A DNA stretch of 64,000 bases from positions 1 through 64,000 of the forward strand of contig JAEEQB010000020.1 of assembly GCA_016285075.1 (NCBI GenBank). Direction: 5' to 3'. The first letter of the stretch is position 1. Every line of letters starts with the position of its first letter. The translations under genes and the position numbers were made by a program. The notes beneath the pieces were generated by a model. That model had not been told where the DNA came from. It worked only from the letters and a program-made list of their open reading frames with translations, and searched no databases. This document shows positions 37,086-47,300 of this stretch, in pieces. Origin of the DNA: Prevotella sp. (GTDB lineage: Bacteria; Bacteroidota; Bacteroidia; Bacteroidales; Bacteroidaceae).

Positions 37086-37117
37086 CTTCTTCCATCTTCC
37101 ATCTTCCATCTTCCATC
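37086..37117 (+). repeat. 7-bp tandem repeat array, left partner
   Basis: Four copies of TTCCATC (37090-37117) preceded by CTTC. The whole 32 bases are a perfect reverse complement of 37812-37843 inside the GH105 gene. It lies 110 bases upstream of the GH105 promoter. Confidence 0.9.
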
Positions 37118-37226
37118 AACAGCAGCTTGGCTTTTTGATGAACGGAAAAGAGTCAATCTGCATACAGATTTCCGTCATAGATTGAAAAAAGTGATGCGAG
37201 AGGCATGATGTTTCACAAAAATAGTG

Positions 37227-37234
37227 TAACTTTG
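37227..37234 (+). promoter_or_regulatory. -7 element of the pectin locus
   Basis: TAACTTTG, 32 bases before the GH105 start. It lies between the two inverted 7-bp repeat arrays. Confidence 0.55.
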
Positions 37235-37265
37235 TCACGCTAAAACAAACAAAACAGGAAACGAC

Positions 37266-38714
37266 ATGATGAAACAGAGAATGATCCTATTGTTGCTGAC
37301 CATCGGAATGGGCTGTGGGGTGACTGCCAGCGCTCAGCAGGTGAACGACCATAACACCCCACTGCACCTGATGCAGCCCGAATACCAGGTGGGCTACGGT
37401 GTGCCATCGGCCGAGAGTGTGAAACAGACCATAGACCGTGTACTGCGGTTTATCGACAAAGAAACTCCCGCAGTGCTGGTCGACAAAACAACTGGAAACA
37501 CCGTAAGCCGGCCACAGGACATTAATGCCGGTACGCAGCTGAAGCAGGGCGGCTTCAGGCTGACAAGCTATGAGTGGGGCGTCACCTACTCAGGCGTCTT
37601 GGCTGCCTACCATGCCACAGGCGACAATGCCTACCGCGACTATGTCACCAAGCGCCACCAGCTGCTGGCAGACATAGCACCGGTGTTCCAGAAGATCTAT
37701 GCAACAAACAAGGCAATCGACGGCAACATACGCCGCATCATCGATCCCCATGCGCTGGACGATGCAGGAGCCGTATGCTGTTCAATGATCAAAGCGGTGA
37801 TGATGATGGAAGATGGAAGATGGAAGATGGAAGATGGAAGAAGGAAGAAGGCAGAATTTGCTGCCGCACTGCGGCCGATGATCGACCGTTACGTCGACTA
37901 TATCATGCACAGGGAGCACCGTCTCGACGATGGCACCTTCGCCCGCCTTCGCCCACAGAAGAACACGGTGTGGCTCGACGATATGTTCATGGGCGTTCCC
38001 GCCTTAGCCTATATGGGACGGTTGACAAACGACACCAAATACTACAACGAGGCCGCACGTCAGATACTGCAGTTTGCAAACCGTATGTGGGTACCCGAAG
38101 AGCAGTTGTTCCGTCACGGCTGGGTTGAGGCCATGCAGCCCCACCCCGCCTTTTTCTGGGGGCGTGCCAACGGCTGGGCCATCCTGACGATGTGCGAGGT
38201 GCTCGACGTGCTTCCCTCCGACCATCCACAGCGGCAGGCCATAGTCGACCTGCTGCGCAAGCATGCCGAGGGGCTGGCCCGCCTGCAGCACCACAACGGA
38301 TTTTGGCACCAGTTGCTCAACCGCAGCGACACCTATCTCGAGACCTCGGCCACAGCCATCTATACCTACTGTCTGGCTCATGCCGTCAACCGAGGCTGGA
38401 TCGATGCCAAGGCATACGGTCCAGTGGCCCTGATGGGATGGCATGCCGTAGAGTCGCAAGTGAACGGAAAAGGTCAGGTGGCGAACGTCTGTGTGGGCAC
38501 GGGCATGGGATTCGATGCTGCTTTCTACGCCTACCGCCCAGTCCACCTGATGGCTGCCCACGGCTATGGCCCGGTCATTTGGGCGGGAGCAGAAATCATT
38601 CTGCTTCTTAATCAGCAGCACCCGAAGCTGAACGATTCTTCCGTACAGTTCTACGACGAAGAGGTGCCCACTAATCAACCCATCTTCAATTACGATGGAA
38701 AGATAAGATTCTAA
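37266..38714 (+). CDS. GH105 unsaturated glucuronyl/galacturonyl hydrolase
   Basis: 482 residues with signal peptide (MMKQRMILLLLTIGMGCG, cleavage near ASAQ). The alpha/alpha-barrel motifs of GH88/GH105 are present: LTSYEWGVTYSGVLAAY, TVWLDDMFMGVPALAYM with the catalytic Asp region, FFWGRANGWA and SDTYLETSATAIYTY. It removes the unsaturated uronic acid left at the non-reducing end by pectin lyases. An insertion of about 17 residues, rich in DGRWKME, near positions 180-196 comes from five copies of a 7-bp tandem repeat (37805-37839); one copy more or less would shift the frame. First gene of the pectin locus. ATG at 37269 is an alternative start. Confidence 0.9.
   Translation: MMKQRMILLLLTIGMGCGVTASAQQVNDHNTPLHLMQPEYQVGYGVPSAESVKQTIDRVLRFIDKETPAVLVDKTTGNTVSRPQDINAGTQLKQGGFRLTSYEWGVTYSGVLAAYHATGDNAYRDYVTKRHQLLADIAPVFQKIYATNKAIDGNIRRIIDPHALDDAGAVCCSMIKAVMMMEDGRWKMEDGRRKKAEFAAALRPMIDRYVDYIMHREHRLDDGTFARLRPQKNTVWLDDMFMGVPALAYMGRLTNDTKYYNEAARQILQFANRMWVPEEQLFRHGWVEAMQPHPAFFWGRANGWAILTMCEVLDVLPSDHPQRQAIVDLLRKHAEGLARLQHHNGFWHQLLNRSDTYLETSATAIYTYCLAHAVNRGWIDAKAYGPVALMGWHAVESQVNGKGQVANVCVGTGMGFDAAFYAYRPVHLMAAHGYGPVIWAGAEIILLLNQQHPKLNDSSVQFYDEEVPTNQPIFNYDGKIRF
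37805..37843 (+). repeat. 7-bp tandem repeat array inside the GH105 gene, right partner
   Basis: Five copies of GATGGAA (37805-37839) followed by GAAG, in the coding frame of GH105. Positions 37812-37843 are the perfect inverted copy of 37086-37117; the 694 bases between hold the promoter, the start codon and about 180 codons. Confidence 0.9.
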
Positions 38715-38753
38715 ACACCCCCTTCACAAAACACCAGACACCCTCCACCCAAT

Positions 38754-40088
38754 ATGAAACGAACCATAGCCATTTGCCTTGCAGTGCTCACCACTACAAC
38801 CCTGCTGGCCCAGATAGGGCGCCGCTTTCCTTCGGAGCGTAAAGTCATTAACGACCCTAAGACTGGCGCCGAACTCGTGTTCCTTACCTCGAAGAGCGGA
38901 ACGGGCGACTCTAAGATTTACCAAACCCACAACCAGTGGACCTCAGACGGACGGTGGGTCATTTTTCGCTCCAACCGTGTGGCTGGCGAGGCCATGGCCG
39001 TCAACGAGGAGACGGGCGACATTGTCCAGGTGACCGAGGGCGGCTTCACCGGCATGCTCTGCGTGGCCCGCAAGTCGATGAACCTCTATATCATGCGCGC
39101 CAAGAAAGATAAGGATAATAAGCGCACGGGCATGGAGGTCGTCGAAATCAACCTCGAAAAGCTCTTTGCCGACAGCGAGACGGGCAACCTGAAGAAGAAG
39201 CAGGCCTACGAGCGAATCTGTGGCATCGTTCCTGCCAGCATGTGCAGCGAGGGCGACATGGCGCTCGACGGCAGCGAGACCTTCGTCTACTTCCGCCTCT
39301 CATCCGAGTATGCCCGCCAGATGCCCATAGCCGAGCCTATAGCCCCCAACTTCGGTCCGCGACATATGGGCGCAGGGCCTGGCGGCATCGGCAAGATGGA
39401 CCTCGCTACCGGCAAGGCCGAACCCGTTGTTGCCGTCCACTTCAAGGTGGGCCACATTCAGGGCAACCCCTGGCATCCCGGCGAGGTCGTCTTCTGCTGG
39501 GAGACGGGTGGCAAGGCACCTCAGCGCACCTGGATGTGCAATGCCGACGGCTCCGGCCTGCGTCCCATCTACCGCGAGACCGAGCACGACTGGGTGACCC
39601 ACGAGGCTGTGATCAACGAAGACGAGCTGGTGATAGCCATTATCGGCCACCGGCCCATCAACAAGGGTGAGCAGAAGACCATTGAGGGTCTCGAGTCATT
39701 TGCCACTTCCGATGACTGGGGACCATCAGGCACCAAGGAGTATGCCACTGGCATTGCCGTGGTGAACATGCGAACCCGCGAGTTGACTCTTGAAGGACAG
39801 GTTCCTGGTGACAACTTCTGGCACGTAGCAGGCTCACAGGATGGTCACTGGGTGGCTGGCGACGACTTCGCCCGCGAGCTGTGGCTCATCGACCGCCACA
39901 CTGGCGAGCGCATCCTACTCTCTGCCGGACATAAGACCACGGCCCGCGACCACGTTCACCCCACCTTCAAACCCGACGGCACCGAGATTGAAATCCAGTC
40001 GGCCATGCTCTCCGACGACGGCCGCTCGATGAACATCTGCATCGTCCGAATGCCCCAACACTTAATAGACCGATATAAGAAAAAGTAA
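38754..40088 (+). CDS. PL22 oligogalacturonate lyase
   Basis: 444 residues. A signal peptide (MKRTIAICLAVLTTTTLLAQ) precedes a seven-bladed beta-propeller. Family features include IYQTHNQWTSDGRWVIFRSNR, VGHIQGNPWHPGEVVFCWETGG, DWVTHEAVI (metal-type His) and ARDHVHPTFKPDG. Characterised PL22 enzymes cleave digalacturonate and short unsaturated galacturonides; many are cytoplasmic, whereas this one is exported. It works downstream of GH28 and beside GH105 in the locus, 40 bases after GH105. Confidence 0.9.
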   Translation: MKRTIAICLAVLTTTTLLAQIGRRFPSERKVINDPKTGAELVFLTSKSGTGDSKIYQTHNQWTSDGRWVIFRSNRVAGEAMAVNEETGDIVQVTEGGFTGMLCVARKSMNLYIMRAKKDKDNKRTGMEVVEINLEKLFADSETGNLKKKQAYERICGIVPASMCSEGDMALDGSETFVYFRLSSEYARQMPIAEPIAPNFGPRHMGAGPGGIGKMDLATGKAEPVVAVHFKVGHIQGNPWHPGEVVFCWETGGKAPQRTWMCNADGSGLRPIYRETEHDWVTHEAVINEDELVIAIIGHRPINKGEQKTIEGLESFATSDDWGPSGTKEYATGIAVVNMRTRELTLEGQVPGDNFWHVAGSQDGHWVAGDDFARELWLIDRHTGERILLSAGHKTTARDHVHPTFKPDGTEIEIQSAMLSDDGRSMNICIVRMPQHLIDRYKKK

Positions 40089-40109
40089 AAAGGTATAAAA
40101 TGTAAAAAA

Positions 40110-41489
40110 ATGTACCCACAATACTTTCTCACGATTATTTGTGCTTTATGGTTTTCAAACGCCACAACAGCATCACATGCTCAAACCTATCGATTCGACT
40201 TTGGATCTTCAAAGGCTGCTGAGGGTTTCCAGGCTGTAATGTCGTCAATGACCTACAATTCTGATCGTGGTTTTGGTTTCGAACCTGGAGCAATTCCCAA
40301 TGATGTAGTTCGAGGAAAAGGCTCCAATCTTACAAAGGATTTTGTCACGTCAACAGGCGTGTTCTGTTTTTCAATCAAACTTCCGGAAGGGAACTACAAG
40401 GTGACACTGACGTTGGGTGATCCGCAGGGCACGTCATGTACGACAGTCAAGTCCGAGGTCCGCCGCCTGATGATGGAGAGTCTGCAAACAGACAAGGGTG
40501 AGACACAGACTGTTTCTTTTGGCGTTAACGTCCGTACGCCGCAGCTGTCCAAAGGTAACGCCATCAAACTTAACTCGCGAGAGTTGGATTATGTAACGGG
40601 CATTGTCAAGACTTATACTTGGGACGACAAACTGACTCTGCAGTTCTATGGCAGTGCTCCGGCAGTATGTGCCTTAGAGATTGAACCAGCTTCGGAGGAT
40701 GTGGTAACTGTCTTTATTATCGGTGACTCCACCGTGACCGACCAGGCTAGCGGAGGTACGTGGGGACAATATCTGCCACGCTGGTTTGATTCGCAAGTTG
40801 TCGTAGCCAACCATGCTGAGAGCGGCATGACCATTAAGGGCTTCCGGTTCGGCCGGCGCTGGGACAAAATCATGGAGAGTGCACACCCTGGCGATTATCT
40901 TTTGATACAACTCGGCACCAATGACGAGAAGAAACGTGGCCATGACCCGATGTGGGATGCTGCCGATCATGCCGGCGACTGGGTTCGCACGCATTCAGAT
41001 CCCCAAAAAGACTATGTTTGGGGACTTGCCACGATGGCCCTAGAGGCTAAGCGCCATGGGATGATACCTATCATCATTTCACCAATGACCAAGATAGACC
41101 GCAGAACGGCTACTGCAACGGAGGTGATGACACCATACGGCACCAATGCCCGTCGTGGCGCGGAATTAGGCGAGTGCGCATACGTTGACCTATGGGGGAT
41201 GAGCCGCGATATCATTGCAGCACTGGGCCGTGATGCACTCTCGGTGTATGCCGATGGTACCCATACTGACAACTACGGAGCCTATCTGTTCTCTTTAGGC
41301 ATTGTGCAGGCCATCAGAGACCTCGGCCTTGCCCTTAGCAAGCACATTATTCCAGACACGCCCAACTTCGATGCCAAGCATCCGAAGCCTGCTCTGAAGG
41401 ATTTTACCTGTCCGATTGAGCCGTCAAATTCAATCAGAAAAGCAGCATACTCTGGCACAAATGGCCAGACGCAGTTCGGTCCGCTTTAA
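40110..41489 (+). CDS. CE12-like pectin/rhamnogalacturonan acetylesterase (SGNH hydrolase)
   Basis: 459 residues with signal peptide (cleavage near SHAQ, residue 24). The N-terminal domain (about 25-195, beginning YRFDFGSSKAAEGF) is a galactose-binding-like beta module. The C-terminal SGNH domain (about 200-430) has GDSTVTDQ with the catalytic Ser, the QLGTNDE block and DGTHTDNYGA with the Asp/His pair. This matches rhamnogalacturonan acetylesterases of CE12. It would remove acetyl groups from pectin so that lyases and hydrolases can act. Its TAA overlaps the next gene's ATG by one base. Confidence 0.88.
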   Translation: MYPQYFLTIICALWFSNATTASHAQTYRFDFGSSKAAEGFQAVMSSMTYNSDRGFGFEPGAIPNDVVRGKGSNLTKDFVTSTGVFCFSIKLPEGNYKVTLTLGDPQGTSCTTVKSEVRRLMMESLQTDKGETQTVSFGVNVRTPQLSKGNAIKLNSRELDYVTGIVKTYTWDDKLTLQFYGSAPAVCALEIEPASEDVVTVFIIGDSTVTDQASGGTWGQYLPRWFDSQVVVANHAESGMTIKGFRFGRRWDKIMESAHPGDYLLIQLGTNDEKKRGHDPMWDAADHAGDWVRTHSDPQKDYVWGLATMALEAKRHGMIPIIISPMTKIDRRTATATEVMTPYGTNARRGAELGECAYVDLWGMSRDIIAALGRDALSVYADGTHTDNYGAYLFSLGIVQAIRDLGLALSKHIIPDTPNFDAKHPKPALKDFTCPIEPSNSIRKAAYSGTNGQTQFGPL

Positions 41490-43228
41490 TGATCAAAAAA
41501 CAATCTTTAAGACATATGAAGAAGATAATAGTAATTTTACTCATTGCGGCGCTCATGGTCAACAGTTGCTCACAGCAAGGTAAAGAAACCACTGACGGGC
41601 AGGAACCACCTCACCTGGAGAAACGTGGTGGTGTAACGCAATTGATGGTCAAGGGACAGCCTTGGCTGGTGTTAGGCTGTGAGTTAGGCAACTCCACATC
41701 GTCAAGCCGTTCCTATCTGGCCCCTTACTGGCAGAAGCTGAAGGACGCAGGTGTGAATACAGTGCTAGCTGTGGTATCTTGGGAACAGACGGAACCCAAG
41801 GAAGGACAATTCGATTTCACCGTGGTCGACAATTTACTAGAAGATGCCCGCAGCAACGATATGAAACTGGTCCTACTCTGGTTCGGCTCGTGGAAGAATG
41901 GCATCACCAGTTACACGCCGACATGGGTGAAGCGCGATACCAAGCGCTTTCCCTTGGCTCAGACACCAGAGGGCAAGTCCCTGCCCATACTGACCACCTT
42001 TGGTGAGGAGACCTGTCAAGCTGATGCGAAGGCATTTGCCGCCATGATGCGACACCTGAAGGAGGTGGATGCCCGACAGCAGACCGTGGTGATGATACAG
42101 ATGGAGAACGAAGTGGGTCTGCACGGCCACCCCCGCGACTACTGTGCACTGGCCGATGCGGCCTACAAAGGACAAGTGCCCAAAGCACTGACTAACTGGC
42201 TCTCAGCCCATCAGGACAGTCTGCTACCCGAGACACGACAGGCATGGATGGCCGGCGGATGCAAGACAGCAGGCACATGGGAAGAGGTGTTCGGTCCTAC
42301 TGACAGGGCAGCAGAAATCTTCATGGCATGGAACTATGCTACATACATGGACCGCATCACTGAATCGGGTAAGAAGGAATATGCGCTTCCAGTGTTTGTG
42401 AATGCCTGGATTGTACAGCCCGAGGACTCACGTCCCGGCAACTACCCTTCTGGAGGTCCGCAGGCACAGAACCACGATATCTGGCGGGCTGCAGCACCCC
42501 ACATCGATATCCTTTCTCCTGATATCTACTTGAACGACTTCCCTCAGCAGCTCTCGCTATATGCCCGTAGTGGCAATCCTGTCTTCGTTCCTGAGTCGCG
42601 CTCAGGTCAGAACGGCGCCGCCAATGCGGCTTACGCCATCGGGGCCAAGGGCGCCATCGGCTATTCACCGTTCGGTTTTGAACGCAACAGCGACGATGAG
42701 GTGAATGCCACCTTCCGCAGTTTCTATCAGAAGGCAGGCAGGATAGCCTCGATGATGCTGACAGCACAGGCAGAAAACCGCATCGGTGCAGCCTGGCTGA
42801 AAGGTGACAATCCCATGCGGGTGAAGGACACCATCAGGCTGGGCGAGGTGTGCATCGTGTGTGAACTGATATCGAGCGGGATGCGCAATGGTGGCGCACC
42901 ACAGCTGACAGGAGGTTCCTATGACCCTGAGGCCATCGGCTACGCCGTCGCCATCCAACAGACAGACGACAGTTATCTGTTGCTCGGCTCCAACGTCCGC
43001 ATCACTTTCTTGCCTGCCAAAGGTGAAGGAATCATCGGTCTGGCAAAGGTCACTGAAGGCGACTTCGATGAGCAGGGTCAATGGCAAGAAGGCCGGTGGC
43101 TGAACGGCGACGAGATACAACTGCGCTACGACCTGCTTTACGCCGTCGACGAGGGGTTCTCGGGACAAGGACTTAACTTCAGTCGCCCAGAGCCATCATT
43201 CCAAAGAGTTGAACTTTTTACTTATTAG
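41489..43228 (+). CDS. GH35-like beta-galactosidase with DUF5597 tail, lipoprotein
   Basis: 579 residues. The signal peptide ends in a lipobox-like VNSC (Cys 27 from the first ATG), so it is probably membrane-anchored. A TIM barrel follows: NTVLAVVSWEQTEPKEGQFDF, IQMENEVG with the acid/base Glu (near 206) and PVFVPESRSG with the nucleophile Glu (near 367). The C-terminal 170 residues resemble DUF5597, usual in this GH35-related group. It should trim galactose from pectic side chains. The ATG at 41516 is an alternative start. It overlaps the CE12 gene by one base. Confidence 0.85.
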   Translation: MIKKQSLRHMKKIIVILLIAALMVNSCSQQGKETTDGQEPPHLEKRGGVTQLMVKGQPWLVLGCELGNSTSSSRSYLAPYWQKLKDAGVNTVLAVVSWEQTEPKEGQFDFTVVDNLLEDARSNDMKLVLLWFGSWKNGITSYTPTWVKRDTKRFPLAQTPEGKSLPILTTFGEETCQADAKAFAAMMRHLKEVDARQQTVVMIQMENEVGLHGHPRDYCALADAAYKGQVPKALTNWLSAHQDSLLPETRQAWMAGGCKTAGTWEEVFGPTDRAAEIFMAWNYATYMDRITESGKKEYALPVFVNAWIVQPEDSRPGNYPSGGPQAQNHDIWRAAAPHIDILSPDIYLNDFPQQLSLYARSGNPVFVPESRSGQNGAANAAYAIGAKGAIGYSPFGFERNSDDEVNATFRSFYQKAGRIASMMLTAQAENRIGAAWLKGDNPMRVKDTIRLGEVCIVCELISSGMRNGGAPQLTGGSYDPEAIGYAVAIQQTDDSYLLLGSNVRITFLPAKGEGIIGLAKVTEGDFDEQGQWQEGRWLNGDEIQLRYDLLYAVDEGFSGQGLNFSRPEPSFQRVELFTY

Positions 43229-43232
43229 TACA

Positions 43233-44351
43233 ATGAAAAAGAGTTTGGCCCTACTATGGACGGCTTTGCTGACCATGACTGCAAACGGGCAATCCAACAT
43301 CCATGTGACGGAACCTGGTTTCAAGGTATTCCAGTTTCCACGGACACAAATTCCACGTATCGATGGTGACTTTACAGACTGGGACATCGTTCCTGACGCG
43401 TACAGTGTGACCATTGATGAGATGTGGGACGACACAGGCAAGCACAAAAACATAGACCGCTCTACGCTCGACATCAAGGTGAAAGTGGGTTGGGTGAAGG
43501 GGCTGAACAGACTGTATTTCCTCTACGAAGCATACGATGACTTCTGGGATTTCAACCAACTGGGACTTCACAACGACACATACGAGATTGTGGTGGACGG
43601 CGACCTCTCTGGTGGTCCCCATACTGATGAGTTCAGGTTAAATCCAGAAGTGAAGAGTCGTATAGATGCCTTCTTCGAGTTTCAGAACCAACACGCACAG
43701 AACTATCACATCATGACCCCTCCCACAGAGGGTAAGTCGTGGACGATGGTATGGGGGCCGCAACAATGGCTGAAATACCTGCCCTATTCCAACTACGCCT
43801 ACGACTACAGTTTCAGTCATGGAGACAGCGGAAAGCTGCGCATGGAGTTCTACATCACTCCTTTCGACTATGCCAGTCCTGAAGGCCCGGAGAAGTCGGT
43901 GGAGAGCCGGCTTTATGAGAACAAGAAAATAGGGCTTTGCTGGGCAGTCATCGACTACGACGGACAATCACAGAACAATGGTTTCTGGAATCTGTCGAAG
44001 CATCATGAGATGTATGGCAACGCTTCCATGCAGCGACTGTTTACGCTGATGCCTTTAGAACCCCAGTTCCGCAAGGCCATTGAGTGCGACTGGACTTTTA
44101 CCGTAGTGCCCGACACCCGTACCGTCTGTTTCCGTGACCAAAGCTACGGTCCCATCACCTCCTGGCACTGGGACTTCGGTGATGGCACTACCTCATCAGA
44201 ACAGCATCCTACGCATACCTATGCCCGTGACTATGCCCACTATGTGGTAACGCTCAGTGTCGACGGCCCAAAAGGCAGCGCCCGCTGCTGCAAGGTATGG
44301 GAGGTTTGCGTGCGCGACCTGTTACATCCCTCACTGACACCGTATGATTAA
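43233..44351 (+). CDS. Secreted carbohydrate-binding protein with CBM9-like and PKD domains
   Basis: 372 residues. A signal peptide (MKKSLALLWTALLTMTANGQ) precedes a CBM9-like domain (about 30-260; opens RIDGDFTDWDIVPDAYSV and includes EIVVDGDLSGG). A PKD domain near the C-terminus (about 285-360) has the hallmark WHWDFGDGTTSSEQHPTHTY. No catalytic motif is seen, so it probably binds substrate. The ATG at 43233 is preferred over one at 43209 inside the previous gene. Its stop overlaps the start of the HTCS gene, so expression of binder and sensor is coupled. Confidence 0.8.
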   Translation: MKKSLALLWTALLTMTANGQSNIHVTEPGFKVFQFPRTQIPRIDGDFTDWDIVPDAYSVTIDEMWDDTGKHKNIDRSTLDIKVKVGWVKGLNRLYFLYEAYDDFWDFNQLGLHNDTYEIVVDGDLSGGPHTDEFRLNPEVKSRIDAFFEFQNQHAQNYHIMTPPTEGKSWTMVWGPQQWLKYLPYSNYAYDYSFSHGDSGKLRMEFYITPFDYASPEGPEKSVESRLYENKKIGLCWAVIDYDGQSQNNGFWNLSKHHEMYGNASMQRLFTLMPLEPQFRKAIECDWTFTVVPDTRTVCFRDQSYGPITSWHWDFGDGTTSSEQHPTHTYARDYAHYVVTLSVDGPKGSARCCKVWEVCVRDLLHPSLTPYD

Positions 44352-47300
44352 GAGATGGATGTTTTTCACCTGCTGCATGATATGGAGCATCGTTACCTGG
44401 GCACAGGTAATCAGCTATACAGACCATATCAGTTCCGCTGACGGTCTGTCGAACGACTTTGTCGTGTCATTGGCCATTGACGGACAAGGTCACGTATGGG
44501 TGGCAACAGAGGCGGGTCTGAACAGGATTGCAGGCAAAACCTGTATACCCATAACAGATGAGCCGTTGAATGGACTCATCACGGCCCTTTACTGGCACGA
44601 GAACTCTAACATCATGCTCATTGGTTCAGAAGGCGGACTGACAGTGTACTATGGGAAAAGTGGTCAGATGCGACATCTGAATAGCAAGGACGGTCTGTTG
44701 GCATCAAGTGTGAACAACATCGCAAAGGCCGCCGACGGCGGTGTGTGGCTTGTATATGGTGACGGACAGATACAGCATCTGGATTGCACAACACTGGTGG
44801 CAAAGACTCTGAAGCTAGACCAACCTCATGGCAACCGTTGTGCTATGGATGACGGTCGTGGACACTTGTACATAGGCCACAGCCAACATGGCATGACGGT
44901 GGTGCAAATCAATGACGGGACATCGCGCAACTATCGTCAACAGACAGGTGACCCTCACAGTCTGCCAGGCAACAATGTGCGGTGTATCTACCAGGACCGC
45001 GACGGAGTTATCTGGGTGGGAACCGACACGGGCTTGGCGCTGTTCCATCCCGAACGAGGCACATTTACCAAAGTGACGGATGGAGCAGACCGTTTCGATG
45101 ATAATGTCTATGACATTCTCCAGAGGAAAGATGGAAGAATATGGGTCGCCACCGACATAGGAGGCGTGAGGATTGTGGACCAAGGACGGTATACCGACGC
45201 GCAGGTCAGTCTATCGTCGCTCAACACCCGCAGCCTTGCCGAGGACGAATTTGGCAACGTCTGGGTAGGCAACCACAGTGCAGGTGTCGACTTTATCAGC
45301 GACACCAAGCAGGAGTTTCATCTTCTGGATTACAAGACCCCGGAAGGCAGGAGTCCTTCAGTGAGCGCAATGGCTGCCGACACGGAACAGGGGTTTTGGA
45401 TGGCCAACGAGAACGAGCTGGTGTGGTGGCAGGATGGTGCCATCAAAGGCCGGTGGAGCAGTCAGAATGTGATACGCCGCAAATACTCCTTCCCCCGCTG
45501 TATGATGGTCGACCATCAGGGCGGTGTGTGGATAGGCGTGGACGATCAAGGTGTGTATCGCTTTGACAAACATGGCAAACGGTTCTCACATATCCCCGTC
45601 AGCCCGGAAGGAAGCGACATTCACTGCTTTGCCGAGGACTCAGAGGGGCGCATCTGGATAGGCGGGGAGTTTGGGGTGTATCTTTACCGGAACGGGAAAG
45701 CCGAGCTGCAAGATGACGTGAGCCAGACCATTCATGCACCTGCCACCTGTATCGTGGAGACAGCACCACAGCAACTGTTCGTTGCCACATTGGGCGATGG
45801 CATCTACTCGATAGACCTTCAGCACCATCAATGCCGACATCTGAGCACAGATGAGGGATTGCCCTCGAGCAAGATCAACCATACCATCGGCGACGGACGG
45901 GGCGGCGTGTGGCTAGCCACCAACAACGGGCTGGTATGGGTGGAAGACCCTGTTCACCTGACAGGCATCAGCGTTTATGGCAAGGAGCACGGGCTGGAGG
46001 ACTGTCACATACAGTCTCTTCAACAAGATGCGAATGGCCGCATCTGGATGAGCACCTATTCGGGCATATCCTATTTTGTGAAGAGCACCGGGCGGTGCTA
46101 TAATTACAGCCATCATGACACCCGTCTGTCGGGTGGTTTTGCCAATGGAGGTGTAACGATGGACGTCGACGGCACCATCTATCTCGGATCGGCAGGCGGC
46201 GTTTGCTGCTTCAACCCGCAACAGATGGGGAACGGGAGCCGGTTGTCTGAAATTCAGATCACAGCCTGCGAGGCTTACAACCCTGTTGGCAGCAACACGG
46301 AAATACAACAGCTTGTGCCCGATGAGCAGGGACGGGTGACGACCACCTATCGGCAGAACACCATCCGCCTGACCTTCGCCATGCGCAACTTTGCACAGAA
46401 TTCGGTTGTGGACTATTCGTATATGATGAAGGGCATGGACGGCAAATGGTATGACATTGGCAACGACCACGATGTGGTGTTCCGTGGACTGAGGCCTGGC
46501 GAATACACATTCATATTGAGAGCAAAACTGAGGAACCAGGATTGGGAACAGGCCAACGACACACGGCTCACTATCGTCATCACACCGCCGTTCTGGCGCA
46601 CATGGTGGGCCTATATGGTTTACGCCTTTCTGGTCGTTGCCGTCATAGGTTACGCCGTACGGTCGTACAAACGCAAACTGACACTGCGCAATGCCCTGGA
46701 ACTGGAACGGCGCGAGAGTCAGCAGAAACAGGACATGAACGAAGAGCGGCTGCGATTCTTCACCAACATCACTCACGAGCTACGCACGCCGCTGACGCTC
46801 ATCCTTGGACCAATAGATGACCTGATGGAAGACCGCGAGCTGACGCAGCAGAGCCGCCGCCGCGTGGCCTTGATCCAGAAGAGTGCCGAACGCCTCAGAG
46901 ACCTCATCAACGAAATACTGGAGTTCAGAAAGACAGAGACCCAGAACCGGCGGTTGACAGTGGCACGTGGCGACATCGGTCAGTTTGTACGGGAGACATG
47001 TCTCAACTACAAGGAGCTGAACCGTAATCCCAAGGTGCAGTTTGTCTGCCGTATTGCTGATGGTCTGCCGATAATATGGTTCGACTCGGAAATCATCACT
47101 ACGGTCTTGAACAACCTGCTATCGAACGCCATGAAATATACAGATGAGGGCAGCATCACCACCACTGTGGAGGCCATCGGCAGCACTCTGCGCATTGCAG
47201 TAGCCGACACAGGCCATGGCATCGCCCCGGAAGCGCTGCCCCATGTGTTTGAACGTTACTATCAGGCCAAAGGCAGTCATCAGGCATCGGGAACTGGCAT

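Noticed and set aside
37574..38128. Alternative frame across the GH105 repeat
   Set aside because: Composition is Arg/His-rich shadow; kept only as the frame that slippage would expose.
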